In this document: positions 12,935 to 24,417 of the stretch, piece by piece
Layout: each line of letters starts with the position of its first letter
Position numbering within the stretch: the stretch's first letter is position 1
Source of the DNA: Megamerina dolium
Lineage: Eukaryota; Arthropoda; Insecta; Diptera; Megamerinidae
Length of the DNA: 64,000 nucleotides
Reading direction: 5' to 3'
Assembly: GCA_963854835.1 (NCBI GenBank)
Contig: OY978525.1
Span: 107,392,917-107,456,916, forward strand
The notes under the pieces: model-generated
The model's database searches: none
Seen by the model: the letters and a program-made list of their open reading frames with translations, nothing else
Told to the model about the DNA's origin: nothing
Position numbers and translations under genes: made by a program

Positions 12935-13035
12935 GTATCGATAATCCACTAAATAGTCCTGATATGGTATCCTGTGATTTCTTCTTGTTCACGAATATCA
13001 AGGATAAATTGCGTGGAATACGGTTTAAGTGCCTG
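12935..13035 (+). pseudogene. Small mariner-type transposase C-terminal relic
   Basis: The plus-strand frame reads NSPDMVSCDFFLFTNIKDKL followed by RGIRFKC. This corresponds to the third catalytic Asp block (SPDLAPCDFFLFPKLK) and the following helix in mariner-like transposases. Only about 30 residues survive. No ends were identified. Confidence 0.65.
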
Positions 13036-13039
13036 TACA

Positions 13040-13602
13040 CATTGGCCGGCCCAGTAGCATGCCCATGCCCATGAACGTTGTGTTCATATTAGTGCAATTG
13101 CGTTGGTTTTATTTGAATTTAAATTTCCCAAAATATATAGTATACATATTGGAATTTTGGAAAATTTATAGTTTTTTCAAAAAAAATGATTAATTATTCG
13201 AATATTCATAATTTTAGATATTCGAAAATTGAAAGCCCTGGTATAGAGCGCTTCTTATTGATGTTATCGCTTTAGACATTGAAGACATTGAAAATTTGTG
13301 AGCATATTTGTCAAAATCGAAACACTTTGAACAGAGAACATAGTTCGTTGCGCCGATTTTTAATCTGAAATTGGACTTAAAAGCAGTTGAAGCGAGTTCT
13401 GAGGTTGCATCCGGAGATGGGAAAATTTATTGAAAAACTCGATCCAAAGTATGAAAAAAAAAATTGTTTTTCAATTTAGAGAATGAAGGCATTTGTTATT
13501 GTAGATGTATGATCTTCAGAAGGACCTAAATTCATAGATGACATATTTTAAAATGTATGTAATAAAACAAGGTCTTATTGTGCGTATTGTGTAAAAGATT
13601 CC
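13040..13602. other. Spacer, possibly old transposon DNA
   Basis: Between the mariner scrap and the LINE fragment I see no recognisable coding segment. A stretch near 13330-13460 has fewer A/T runs, but no family match was found. Confidence 0.4.
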
Positions 13603-14502
13603 TATGCTCAGCAACCTGATTGGATCCTATCAGTGTGGCTTCAGACCGAATAAATCCACCATCGATCAAATTTTCACACTATACCAAATCCTGGAAAAGA
13701 CCCAAGATAAACAGATCGACACACACCATCTATTATAAAGCCGCTTTCGACAGTCCGATAAGGGATTACCTCTACACACCTGTGTAAGAACTTGGTATAC
13801 CTGCAAAACGCATTCGACTTTGCAGAATGACTCTGCTTAAGTCTCGTTGTGCAGTGTGGACCTCTCGAATTTTCAATTTTCTAGCATCAACAACTGCAAT
13901 GACGTCAGCCTGGAGATCATGCATAGGATAACTCTTGCTAACAGGTGTTACTTTGTGCTGAATAAGCAATTGAGTAGTTGAAACCTCTCTCTCTCTCTCG
14001 AAAATCACATTCTACAAGTCACTCATTATTTTTGTCCTAATATATGGAGCAGAAACCTGGATAATTTCTACCACGGATGAGAGGATGCTTGAAGTTATCG
14101 AGAGAAAAGTTCTGCGTAGGATCTTCGGACGTATTTGCGTTGATGGCGAGTACCGAATGAGCTGTAACGATGAGCTGTATGAACTGTACGCTGACATTGA
14201 CATTGTCAAGCGAATCAAAATCCAGCGGCTGCGTTGCCTGGGTCATAGCGAACGAATGAAGAAGAAGAAGAAGATGCTCCAGCGAAGTGGGTATTTAATT
14301 CGACACCCGCTGGAGGACGCAGAAGAAGAGTAAGACCAAACCTCCGTTGGAAGGACCAAGTGTTGGGTAACCTGGCGGCGCTTGGAATATCGAATTATTG
14401 GCGCCATCAAGCAAAGAACCGAGAAAACTGGCGCGGCATTATATGTTCGGCCAAAAATCGATCATCGGTTGTTATGGCCACATAAGAAGAAGAAGAAGAA
14501 GT
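13603..14502 (+). mobile_element. RTE-like LINE, degenerate 5'-truncated copy A
   Basis: This copy is closely related to the intact copy at 22.6-24.4 kb. It begins in the RT domain (LSNLIGSYQCGFRPNKSTID) and skips part of the palm, including the YADD motif: sequence from the LCRMTL region jumps to the NNCNDVSLEIMHRITLANRC region. It then continues through TTDERMLEVIERKVLRRIFG (frame 14085-14333) to the C-terminal RPNLRWKDQVLGNLAALGIS region. The 3' end is GGTTGTTATGGCCACATAAG followed by (AAG)n. A (CT)n expansion at 13986-13999 sits where the intact copy encodes SRALSRR. It cannot produce reverse transcriptase. Confidence 0.9.
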
Positions 14503-16050
14503 AATAAAACACAAATATCATCTAAGTGTAGTGCCTAGGAATAATTAAATTTATTTACAAAATATTCTGTTTATGCTACGCTGACTGTGAATAAATACCT
14601 ATAGGTATTTTAAAGTCATTACATATACATACATAATTCATATTGAAAGAGTTGTATTGCAAAATATTTAGTTGAGAAAACTCAACAAAATATAAATAAC
14701 ATACAATCTTGTTTACAATATAATAAATTATACAAACACATCCAATACACAAATTCATGTTGTTAACAAACACTTGTGCATCTATATAAAAATAATAAAG
14801 GTTGACTATAAATAGGGTTACATTTGTGCTAGTAGGTAGATGTTGTAGCCCGCATTGTAATAACTGAATAAAAACATGGACAAAGTTTTGAAATTAAACA
14901 AAATTTAATTGAAAGGACTTCATGACCGGAAGTTGTAAAATAATCTCAAGTTTCTTGTTAGGTATAATTGTTGTATTAACAAAATAAAATAAAATAATAG
15001 GTAAGTATATACGTACATAGTGGAAGTAAACATTTTATAATAAAACTAACATCAATACATATAGAAACACCTACATATTGCACTGTAAAAACACCTCCAT
15101 ACTTTATTATATATGAATTTTCCTTTGTTGTATTATATCTTAGTACATAATAAAACAATGTTTAAAGTCATAACTTGGTATTGTCAACAAGATGTTTTAC
15201 ATCGACAACAAATTCAGAAGCAACAACAGTCGTTGCAATAACAAAAACGCTTGAAGCTTTTGTTTTCAAAGGATTTTATACGAGAAAGAGTCGATCATTA
15301 AGTATCCGTGTTTGAAGAGAGATGGCGTTGCTAAGGGAAGTTGATATTATCGTCGCGCACTGTCAGCTGTCAAACGGCATTTTATATTAAATTAATTTTT
15401 CGGTGATTTGTAGTAAAATCTCGATCCACATGCGATCCATTATCATCTTTGGATAGAAAAATATATGAAGATATAAAAATAAAGCTGGATACTGTAACTT
15501 TTATAAAAATATCGCTAGGAGAAAAAAAAACCACAACTCAAACGTGGAGGGTATTAGAATATTTTAAAAAGAAGAACTGGCCAAAAATGTGCAGAAATGT
15601 TTCACTTGTGTTTTCATCCCCAATACGTGTACTTATTGATCGACCTGAATATGTATGTACATTATTTACGTTGTTCTTGCATACAATTTTACACATTCGC
15701 ACACATTTTATGAATATTCCTGCATTGTACAATGTTTATTGTCGCCTTATTGCAGAGAATATTTTTTTGTTGCGCTTGTTCTTTTTAAATTTTAATATGA
15801 AAACTTTATTTTTGGAATTGAATTGTGTTACACATATGTCAGCTTAAATTTTATTAATTAATGTTGTTAAGATATGCGTTATTTTTTGTATTTATTTTTA
15901 TATATTTGCTACTTTTTAGATCTAATTAAGCTATACTTAGAGTAAATAAATTGATTCCTTTTAGGAAACCGCAACCTTTAAGTTGCGGTTTATTTATTTA
16001 AAGCGACTAATCGCCCGAGCTCAAGGTTTTCATTCCGTGTGCTTGGACAA
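14503..16050. other. Spacer containing one weak ORF
   Basis: Mostly AT-rich. A 132-codon frame on the plus strand at 15449-15847 has a more protein-like first half (TWRVLEYFKKKNWPKMCRNV) and a low-complexity second half. I do not recognise it and see no supporting splice or homology signal. Upstream, near 15350-15375, lies CACTGTCAGCTGTCAAACGG, which contains a CAGCTG E-box and resembles sequence seen at transposon ends in this window. Confidence 0.35.
15971..15996. repeat. Short perfect hairpin
   Basis: AAACCGCAAC and GTTGCGGTTT form 10-bp arms around the loop CTTTAA. It is isolated in AT-rich spacer. No role is assigned. Confidence 0.6.
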
Positions 16051-16921
16051 GTTCTTACTTACTTACTTATGTAGCCATTACAACTGAAAATCGATTTAGG
16101 CCGAATCTCACATGCTTCGCCAGCCAACTCTTGCCTTCGTTAGCTAGCGCCAGTTAGAGATTCCAAGCGCTGACAGGTTCTCCAGTACTTGATCTTTTCA
16201 CCGTAGGTTGGATCTGCCTCTGAGTCGTCTACCAGCGGGATCCGAATATAACACCATCTTAGCTCGAGCGTGTTCTTGCATTCGCTCGACATGATCTAGC
16301 CAGCACAGTCACTGAATTTTAATGCAATTTACTATGTTGGTGTCGACATACAGCTCATGGTTATACCTTATTTGATAGTCGTTGCCAACGCAAATAGGTC
16401 CAAAGATCTTGCGTAGGGCTTTTCTCTCGAAAACCCTGAGCATTCCATAATATGAGGTAGAAATTGTCCAAGCCATATGTAAGGACAGGCGTGATGAGAG
16501 ACTTGTAAAGAGCGGTTTTCGTTTCTCTAGAATGGGGCTCGACTTCTCGATTGCATACTTAGCCCAAAAAAGCATATGTTCGTAAGAGTGATCTTTCGCA
16601 ATATCTCCAGGCTGACGTTATTACTGGTGTTAATGTTTGTTCCTAAATAGACAAAGTCCTTCACTACTTCAAGAGCGTAGTTATCAACAGTGACGTAATG
16701 TCCAAGGCGCCGGGACTCTTTGTTTGTCGACACTGAGTACTTCGTCTTGCCTTCGATCACCGTAAGACCCATTCGAATAGACTCTCTTTCCAACTTTGAG
16801 AATGCTGCACTTACTGCTTGGGTGTTCACGCCGATTATGTCAATATCATCGGCATACGCTAACAGCATGACACTTTTGTTGAAGATAGTCGTAGATCAGC
16901 AGCTCGCATTATTTTCTCCAA
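16051..16921 (-). mobile_element. RTE-like LINE, degenerate 5'-truncated copy B
   Basis: Minus-strand copy. The 3' terminus lies at the left: TTGTAATGGCTACATAAG followed by about three TAAG units. Reading inward it retains the C-terminal HVERM/RW region, then the VFERKALRKIFGPICVGNDY stretch, and the frame 16527-16868, which includes LLAYADDIDIIG (the YADD catalytic motif). The copy stops near 16921, just upstream of YADD. Frameshifts lie between these blocks. Compared with the intact copy it lacks everything N-terminal to the palm motif C. Confidence 0.9.
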
Positions 16922-17089
16922 GTACAGTCTATTAAAATGCACTCACTGCATTCCAATATAGTACAGTAAATCCTTTAACTCGTTTAATGAATCGCAAAAT
17001 TTGATCACTCATCGTCTCAATATTTTTCCTTAATCTCCTTAATTTGGTCCGTTTTTTTTTCTTTTTTCAAACGTCTATTTTTATAAGAA

Positions 17090-18072
17090 AATGAATTCAT
17101 ACATTATTGAAAGTAATATCCATCGCTAGCCACTACTTTTTCTCATTTTTTTTGGTAATTTTCGGATACCATCTCGAAAAAACCGTGGGTCTTTTCATAT
17201 GATCCAAGAATCGACCCAATTTTTGACTTCTTCGAAAGAGCCGAAATGCTGCTTAGTCAGGCCATGAGTCATTGACCGGAACAAGTTGTAATCACATGAC
17301 GCAATGTTTGAAGAATACAGCGGGTGGGGTATAACCTTTCATTTTAGCGTTTCCAAGTATGTTTTGACTTGCCTTGCAACATGAGGTCAAGTGTTCTCAT
17401 GCTGCAAAATCACTTTGTCATGTCTCTGCTCGTATTGCGTTCGTTTTTCTTGGAGTACTTCACTCAAATGCATCAATTGTTGTAGGTAGAGATCCCTGGT
17501 GATCCTTTCATTAGGTTTCAGCAGCTCATAATACATCACGCCATGTTGATTCTACCAGATACACAGCATTACCTTCGAACCATAAATATTGGACTGTGCA
17601 GTTGATGTTGATAGCTGATCGGCTTTAACACATGATCTTTTGCGCTCGGTATTATCGTAATGCATTCACTTTTCATCGCCAGTCACAATATGATGCAAAA
17701 AAATCGTCCCTTTTTGCTTCTCAAGCAGCAGTTGGCATGTGAAAAATCTCGCCTTTCATTGTCTCTTGGTTTCAATTCTTATAGCACCCAATTTCCTCAC
17801 TTTTGAATCATTACCAAGGCTTTCAGGCATTACGTTGAGTTCAGGCTTGTTGAGTGACCTCCAACAATCTGCAAATTCTTGCGTTTGATACGAGTCTTCA
17901 CACAGTGAATCCTCCAATTCTTCATCTTTAAACTTTTTTGACTGTCCAAGTCGAGGTTTGTCATCAACACTGAAATCATCAACTTTGAAGCGTCGAAACC
18001 ACTCTCTGCATAATTTGTCTGTTGGAGCAGGTTCATCATAAACTTCCACAAATAATCGATGCGCTTCAAGTG
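17090..18072 (-). pseudogene. Mariner transposase, nearly full length but broken
   Basis: Read on the minus strand from about 18070, the order is: helix-turn-helix region (LCREWFRRFKVDDFSVDDKP), KKFKDEELEDSLCEDSYQTQ, then TGDEK with the first catalytic Asp followed by a stop where W is expected. Next is YYELLKPNERITRDLYLQQL, then QHENT-stop-PHVARQVKTY where the second catalytic Asp (normally HDN) is replaced by Glu. Then come HPPYSSNIASCDYNLFRSM with the third Asp, and KNWVDSWI, FFRDGIRKLP. Spacing matches a roughly 340-residue DD34D mariner transposase. At least four stops and one frameshift make it inactive. I could not identify the inverted ends with confidence. Confidence 0.92.
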
Positions 18073-18094
18073 AGGTGTGTGTGTGTGTGTGTGT
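18073..18094. repeat. (GT)n microsatellite at the mariner 5' end
   Basis: About eleven GT dinucleotides sit immediately upstream of the first recognisable mariner codons, replacing the expected N-terminus. Confidence 0.9.
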
Positions 18095-18099
18095 AAGTA

Positions 18100-18980
18100 A
18101 AACACGATTCCATCGCAGTTCTGATAATTTATGTACTTACATAATATGACATTATATAATATGGTACATATATAGCCAAATACGCCAGATATGATTCAAT
18201 TATTTCCTCGCTCAATTGTTACTCAATTCGAAATAATAAGTCTTCCTAGTAATAGTAATAGAATTCATTAGCTTCATAAATGTACATACACTATGTAGGG
18301 TTTCCTTTTTCTTAGTTTTATCTCAATTTTCCTGATACTGAATTTATTTTTAGTGTTGAAAATTATTTCCTAGTAATGAAGCTCATCACATAGATACATA
18401 ACTTTAGAAAACTTTAGCAATTAAAAATTCATACAAATTATTGCATTCTTGAAATGATATTATATTACCAATTAATTTGATAAAAGTTATTCTTTTACAG
18501 TAATAAAAATGTTGCAAATGCTCTATGAAGAGAATAAATTTATGGAATAATAATATGATATAGTAAAACAAATTTGATGAACAATAAATAACAGCAAATA
18601 ATTGCTAAGAATCACCTTCACCAAAGCCCTTAACACCTTACTACATTTGAATCGCACTTGATATTCAGAAAACAAGTGGCAGCATAATCTGCAATTAGGC
18701 ACAAAACTATATCGGAGTGTTCCCATTACAGAGCGCGGCATAGTGGGATTATTTATACTTCATACCGCAGAACATTGACTATGAAATAGCAGTGTTAATA
18801 CAGGCAGTAAAGAGTGGTAACACAGACGTATTGCTCTTGAAGGATCAATCCATTTTTACACCAATAGGTGGACGTTCGGGTAGGAGGAAGAGTCTTCTGT
18901 GAATTTAGGTTACCAGACCACTGCAGCGTTTTTTCTGCCGAATTTCTCATGATTAATGAGGTAACTACATGGCTACGACA
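18100..18980. other. Spacer, no gene recognised
   Basis: AT-rich. A minus-strand frame at 18523-18741 contains PNCRLCCHLFSEYQ, slightly like the Cys-rich tail of RNase-H LINEs, but the match is too short to call. Confidence 0.4.
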
Positions 18981-18984
18981 TGGT

Positions 18985-19170
18985 AACACATGTGGATGTG
19001 GGAATATTCACGGACAGCCATGCAGCAATTGAATCCCTAATTGAAACCCATAATGGTATTACACTCACCTTGTTTGGCGCATGTAATGGCGGACGAATAG
19101 GCCAAGCAGCACATAACATTGGAAACAGTACAAAGACGAACCCTCGTTACCATTACACGTAGCATATGGT
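18985..19170 (+). pseudogene. Possible RNase H fragment of a non-LTR retrotransposon
   Basis: The frame reads HVDVGIFTDSHAAIESL, which resembles the RNase H motif around the second acidic residue (FTDSQAAI) in I, Loa or Jockey-type elements. About 15 residues later, ITLTLFGACNGGRIGQAAH could be a decayed VPGH block, though the spacing is too short. No RT domain is next to it. The call rests on one short motif. Confidence 0.35.
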
Positions 19171-19339
19171 CTAAGTTGTACCAAGAAAGGTACTTGGCTA
19201 GTAGTTACAACAATTTCTGCGAAGTGACTAAACTTGTGTGTGGTTCGGTGCGGTCCATTGTCCTATCGAAACGCAGTACATTTACGCTTCTATGCTATGC
19301 AAACACGAATTTCCGTAGATGCTCACAGATGACATAATA

Positions 19340-19682
19340 TGTAATAATTTTGTCTTTTAAAATGAACTCATAACAGACTGCTTCTTTTTAATCTTAGCAG
19401 ATCGAGAGAATTTGGCTGAAGTCCGCCTTTGCTTGATTTTCCGATGCTTCATTTCCGCTTCTCCAATTTTCGGCAAACATTATTGTAGGTAATCCGTTTT
19501 ACTTTCTTTATAATGATATGCTTCAAGAATGAATAATTTTCCTAGCATTTGGTGAGTTGGTCGCAGACATTAGTGTGCTTCGTCAAATTGGTTGTTTCTT
19601 CAACAACTGCATTACTGCGTTGTACTGAACAATATCCGAGAATACGTTTATTATTTGAGTGAAAACCAAAGCTCTATTACAG
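19340..19682. other. Short spacer
   Basis: No coding, RNA or repeat signal was found between the RNase H scrap and the next transposase relic. Confidence 0.4.
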
Positions 19683-20760
19683 GGTATTTCAATAAGATGT
19701 GTCATTATTTTTTCAAGTGTCAACTTACAACTGTCATTCGTTGACATTTGACAAAGAAGAACTACAGATTTTCAAATGAGGATCGAAAAACAATTGCACA
19801 ACGCATTGAAATACCGTAAATTCACTACAAAAAATATCGCGAATATGATTCGTTAAGTTCGTACTATTTTTGGCCATCATCAAGCGTCTTCTCGCACAGC
19901 TATAGTGAAATTAATCGATAAATTCGAACATCTCGTACATCTCGTAGTGATGCAAGGACTACAACTCATTCTCGTTCGGTCAACTGAACAGTTAGATCAA
20001 CTGAAAATATTACAGCTGTAGCGAAGAGTGTGGCTGAAAACCCCGGTGTGTCCATTTCGAGACGATCACAGGAAGTGGGCTTATCCAAAGCCATATGCTT
20101 ATAAGGTCCAGTTGCCACAACAATTGAAGCCTTAAGACTATCGAAAACGTCGTATATTCGCTAATTGCGTGTTGGAAGAACATGATTTCTCAAAAAAAAA
20201 ATTATATTTTGTGTGATGAGCCCCATTTTCATATGTCTAGGTACGTAAGAGAAATGGTCGAACAACCACTACATCCACAACGAGTGACAGTTTGGTGCGG
20301 TTTTTAGAGTGGCGATGTTATTGGGCCATATTTATTTTTTTTTTTTTTTTTTTTTTGGAAAATTATGCTGGAGCGACTTTTCAGTGAATGGATTGCATTA
20401 CCGAACGATGTTGACTAATTTTATTTTGGTCTAAAATTTATGTAATGGACATGGACGACGCTTATTTTCAGCAGGACGGCATCACATGCCATACAGTTGG
20501 TGACACAATGGTTCTATTGCGTAAACTATTTGCTGGATGTGTGATTTCTCGAAATGAAGACTGCGATTGCCGAGATCGTGCGACTTAACACCGCAAGACT
20601 TTTATTGAAGCACTCAAAGAGAATATTAGAGCTGTTATTCGCGAGCTGTCGCCACAATTACGTGAAATTGTGATGAAAATTTTCATCAAAAGAATGGCTA
20701 TATGCAAGAAGAGTTGCGGCGGATGTTTGACAGATATTTAAAATAACACCTCTCGCTGAA
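19683..20760 (+). pseudogene. IS630/Tc1-mariner superfamily transposase relic, copy 2
   Basis: The left end GGGTATTTCAATAAGATGTG resembles the start of copy 1. Then come HHQASSRTAIVKLIDKFE, RSTEQLDQLKILQL (altered), NPGVSISRRSQEVGLSKA-like sequence near 20040-20095, and ANCVLEEHDFSKK. The first catalytic block is CDEPHFHMSRYV (Asp kept, the NKQNCRIW part deleted), followed by LHPQRVTVWCGF and a T-run expansion. YFQQDGITCHTVGDTM contains the second Asp near 20465-20500. The third acidic block (CDLTP) is not kept, being replaced by disrupted sequence near 20560-20590. ALKENIRAVIRELSPQLREI forms the C-terminal helix near 20608-20665. Several stops make it inactive. Confidence 0.88.
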
Positions 20761-20764
20761 TTTT

Positions 20765-22603
20765 ATTCACTATATGCGACTTTAATATATTATTCGCTTA
20801 TGTTCATATAAATAATATTAATAAAACCATAAAGATATCAATTAAAGTGTAATTACAATACTATCATCAAATAGCCATTTTAAAATTTAATTTGGCACTT
20901 GGTAATTTTTAATTGATCATTGAGCAAAAGCTGTCAACAATTTATAAATTGACGCAGGAAGTTCAATAAAGTATACATAAATAAATAATATTTGTTTATC
21001 TTTCAATACTTGCAGTTAACTTACGGACTGAAAAAAACGCAAATATCGTATGTATGCTGGATTGAGGTTAATTGGATGACGATACCAAGCGCGCCAATTG
21101 TGTGCACATTTTTAAGATGTGCAACTATGGAAAATGCAAAAAAAAATTAAAATGAAAAAAAAAAAAAAAATTAATAAAATGTGTAACTATATTCTTTTAA
21201 AAATTGAACATACAATATGACAATCTCTCAAGTTTTCTCATCTCGTCATGGGAAAAGACAGCTGTTAGGTACATGTGTGCACAAGTGTATTTAGGTTAAT
21301 TACATGGAAAATAATGTTTAAATAATTGAAATTTTTAAGTTTATTTTTTTGTGTGAAAATTAGTGAAATTTTTAGTGAAAATTCCTTATTGGTAAATTGT
21401 TACTCGATTCAGATATATGTCCATTTAAAGGCATTTGAGCTTAAATTGAATTTTAATTTTACTCAATTTTTCCCAATGAAAATAAGAAAATTTCTTACAG
21501 TGTACTTCATCTTTTGACATAAATATTTTTGTAAGAGTAACCACCACCACCATGCAGTAAATAATACACTATAGGTTGCATGAAATTTCATTTTTATTGC
21601 TGTAGCTTTGTTGTTGTTATATTTTTAATTATGCATTTTCAATTTTAATATAAGATATACTATTTGTAATTTTATTTTTCACTTGAATAAAAATTCCATT
21701 GCTCGAGTTCATCATAAACTTTTTGCATATTTGAGCATATTGTTCATGCGTTTTTTTGTTTTTTTTGCCTTATATCCCTCAACTCAAGCTGAGTTGTATT
21801 AATCTGAATTTCAGTGTATTAACAGTTATTATGAGTGTCTTTGTGGTTGCCCAATTTGTTGTGGTTCACCATTATCGGTCTGTTGGTTGCTTAAATGTTG
21901 TGACGATGCATGTATAAAGAGCTATCGAATATTAGATTGGAATGAAATATATATGAAATGATTTATTTATGATTTATTGGTCAAATGGTAATAATTATCA
22001 AAGCTACATAATAATAATGACAAGGAGACGAAACTTAAAAATATCTCCAAAGCAACAGCTTCATAGGTTTAACTTCAAATAATTGTATTTTCTTTGCAAT
22101 AATCATAAAAATTATGTATATACGGTCTTCTGACCTATATTTTCTATTAAACGTCAATGTTATATTAAAATGTTGGGCAGCATTTTTTTACAGAACATCT
22201 CTGTCTTTTAATATATCGTATATCGCATTTGAATGGATCCTTTCTATGCAAATGAGGTAGCCCATCTGCGAAACTACAAGGACTGAGTTGGGGACCATAA
22301 TATACCTTTCAAGCCTCATTATTTCGAATTCCACACCTGCTGGCATCATCAATAGAAAACTAATTACCATCTCTATGTAGAACTTCCATCCATGTATTCA
22401 CCTGAATCACCATCCATAATAGAACCACCATCATCAAAAGCACCACCAGAATCCCCTCAACCGACAACACTATTAAAACTTAAAACAAGTGAAATTGGAA
22501 AAAAATTATTAAAAAATTATAAAAGAAAATAGCACAGGAGATGTAATTCTGTGACAATTTACGTACTATGGGACAACCATATTTGACATGCGGTCGACCA
22601 TAT
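20765..22603. other. AT-rich spacer
   Basis: A/T homopolymers and short frames only. No transposon ends, tRNA-like boxes or convincing splice-site pairs were found. The frames at 21326-21517 and 22188-22370 have no recognisable family. Confidence 0.55.
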
Positions 22604-24417
22604 ACTTATACTTACTTATGTGGCCATAACAACCGAATATCGATTTAGGCCGAAAATAACATGCTTCGCCAGCCATCTCTGTTCTTCGCTAGCTGGCGCC
22701 AGTTAGAAATTCCAAGCGCCGTCAGGTTCTCCAGTACTTGGTCTTTCCACCGGAGGTTTGGTCTTCCTCTTTTGCGTCGTCCTCCAGCGGGTTCCGAATA
22801 TAACACCTTCTTAGCTGGAGCGTGTTCTTCCATTCGCTCGACATGACCTAGCCAGCGCAGCCGCTGGATTTTGATGCGCTTTACTATGTCAATATCGGCA
22901 TACAGCTCGTACAGCTCATGGTTGTACCTTATTCGGTACTCGCCACCAACGCAAATAGGTCGAAAGATCTTGCGTAGGACTTTTCTCTCGAAAACTCCAA
23001 GTATTCGCTCATCCGAGGTGGAAATTGTCCAGGCTTCAGCGCCATATGTTAGGACAGGCATGATGAGAGACTTGTAGAGTGTAGTTTTCGTTCTTCGAGA
23101 GAGGGCTCGACTTCTCAATTGCTTACCCAGCCCAAAGTAACACCTGTTAGCAAGAGTTATCCTACGCATGATCTCCAAGCTGACGTCATTACTGCTGTTA
23201 ATGCTGGTTCCAAGATAGACAAAGTCCCTTACTACTTCAAAAGCGTAGTTGTCAACAGTGACGTGCTGTCCAAGACGCCGGGACTCTTTGTTTGTTGACA
23301 CTAGATACTTCGTCTTGCCCTCGTTCACCGTGAGACCCATCCGACGCGACTCTCTTTCCAACTCTGAGAATGCTGCACTGACTGCTCGCGTGTTCATGCC
23401 GATTATGTCAATATCGTCGGCATACGCTAACAGCATGACACTTTTGTTGAAGATAGTGCCATTATGTCGTAGATCAGCAGCTCGTATTATTTTCTCCATA
23501 ATAAGATTGAAGAAGTCGCACGATAACGAATCACCTTGTCTGAAACCCCGTTCGGTATTAAACGGTGCGGAGAGGTCCTTCCCAATTTTCACTGCACAAC
23601 GGGAGTTATGCAGTGTCATTCTACAAAGTCGAATGAGCTTTGCAGGAATACCGAACTCAGACATTGTTGCGTAGAGGTAATCCCTTACCGGACTGTCGAA
23701 AGCGGCTTTATAATCAACAAATAGGTGGTGTGTGTCGATCTGTTTTTCTTGGGTCTTCTCCAGGATTTGGCGCAGTGTGAAAATCTGGTCGATGGTGGAT
23801 TTACCAGGTCTGAAGCCACACTGATAAGGTCCAATCAGGTTGCTGAGCATAGGCTTCAATCTTTCACACAGTACGCTCGATAGAACCTTGTACGCGATGC
23901 TCAGGAGACTTATTCCACGGTAGTTGGCGCAAATTGTGGGGTCTCCTTTTTTATGTACAGGACAGAGAACACTGAGCCTCCAATCATCAGGCATGCTTTC
24001 ATCCGACCATATTCTGCTTATGAGCTGGTGCATGCGGGTGAGCAGCTCATCGCCTCCGGTCTTAAACAACTCGGCAGGCAGGCCATCAGCACCTGCAGCT
24101 TTGTTGTTCTTCAGCCTTAAAATGGCCGTTTCAACCTCGTCATAGTCGGGTGGTGGAACATCAACACCATCATCTGTAATTGGGGTTATCGGGCATTCTC
24201 CTCCACTGGCGGAATTGTTCGTAGCATCGCCATTCAGTAACGTGGAGAAGTGTTCCCTCCATAGGCTCAGTACACTCTGGACATCCGTAACCAGATTCCC
24301 ATTTCCATCACGACAAGAAGAGGCTCCGGAATTTAAACCTCCACTCAGGCGCTTGATCTTTTCAAAGAATTTTCGAGTCTCATTCTTGTCGGTGCACATC
24401 TCTATCTCCTCACACTC
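22604..24417 (-). mobile_element. RTE-like LINE copy C, 5'-truncated with intact RT frame
   Basis: The element runs from a 3' tail at the left (GTTGTTATGGCCACATAAG then TAAGTATAAG) to a 5' end at 24417, where it folds into an inverted duplicate of its own first 20 bases. The endonuclease domain expected at the N-terminus of such LINEs is missing. The upstream codons (RECEEIEM) match those of copy E (KKKELEIR then CKEIEM), which continues further 5', so the truncation point here is within the linker before RT. The intact frame suggests it is much younger than copies A, B, D and E. No clear target-site duplication was found. Confidence 0.88.
22645..24399 (-). CDS. Reverse transcriptase of an RTE-like non-LTR retrotransposon (endonuclease domain missing)
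   Basis: This is a 584-residue uninterrupted frame. In family members the enzyme copies the element RNA into DNA at a nicked target. Visible RT blocks are NYRGISLLSIAYKVL (about 159-173), QCGFRPGKSTIDQI (193-206), motif A LFVDYKAAFDS (226-236, catalytic D229), motif B GFRQGDSLSCDFFNL (285-299) and motif C LLAYADDIDIIG (323-334, YADD). The C-terminal half holds LTYGAEAWTISTSDERI and, near the end, RLRWLGHVERM and KRGRPNLRWKDQV, typical of RTE-type elements in animals. The start at 24399 is simply the first Met: sister copy E shows coding sequence upstream, so the native protein is longer. There is no endonuclease, so autonomous retrotransposition is unlikely. Clade assignment is from motif memory. 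Confidence 0.9.
   Translation of the reverse strand: MCTDKNETRKFFEKIKRLSGGLNSGASSCRDGNGNLVTDVQSVLSLWREHFSTLLNGDATNNSASGGECPITPITDDGVDVPPPDYDEVETAILRLKNNKAAGADGLPAELFKTGGDELLTRMHQLISRIWSDESMPDDWRLSVLCPVHKKGDPTICANYRGISLLSIAYKVLSSVLCERLKPMLSNLIGPYQCGFRPGKSTIDQIFTLRQILEKTQEKQIDTHHLFVDYKAAFDSPVRDYLYATMSEFGIPAKLIRLCRMTLHNSRCAVKIGKDLSAPFNTERGFRQGDSLSCDFFNLIMEKIIRAADLRHNGTIFNKSVMLLAYADDIDIIGMNTRAVSAAFSELERESRRMGLTVNEGKTKYLVSTNKESRRLGQHVTVDNYAFEVVRDFVYLGTSINSSNDVSLEIMRRITLANRCYFGLGKQLRSRALSRRTKTTLYKSLIMPVLTYGAEAWTISTSDERILGVFERKVLRKIFRPICVGGEYRIRYNHELYELYADIDIVKRIKIQRLRWLGHVERMEEHAPAKKVLYSEPAGGRRKRGRPNLRWKDQVLENLTALGISNWRQLAKNRDGWRSMLFSA

Noticed and set aside
15449..15847. 132-codon ORF as a host gene
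   Set aside because: No homology, no splice support and a low-complexity second half. Kept only as a note in the spacer entry.
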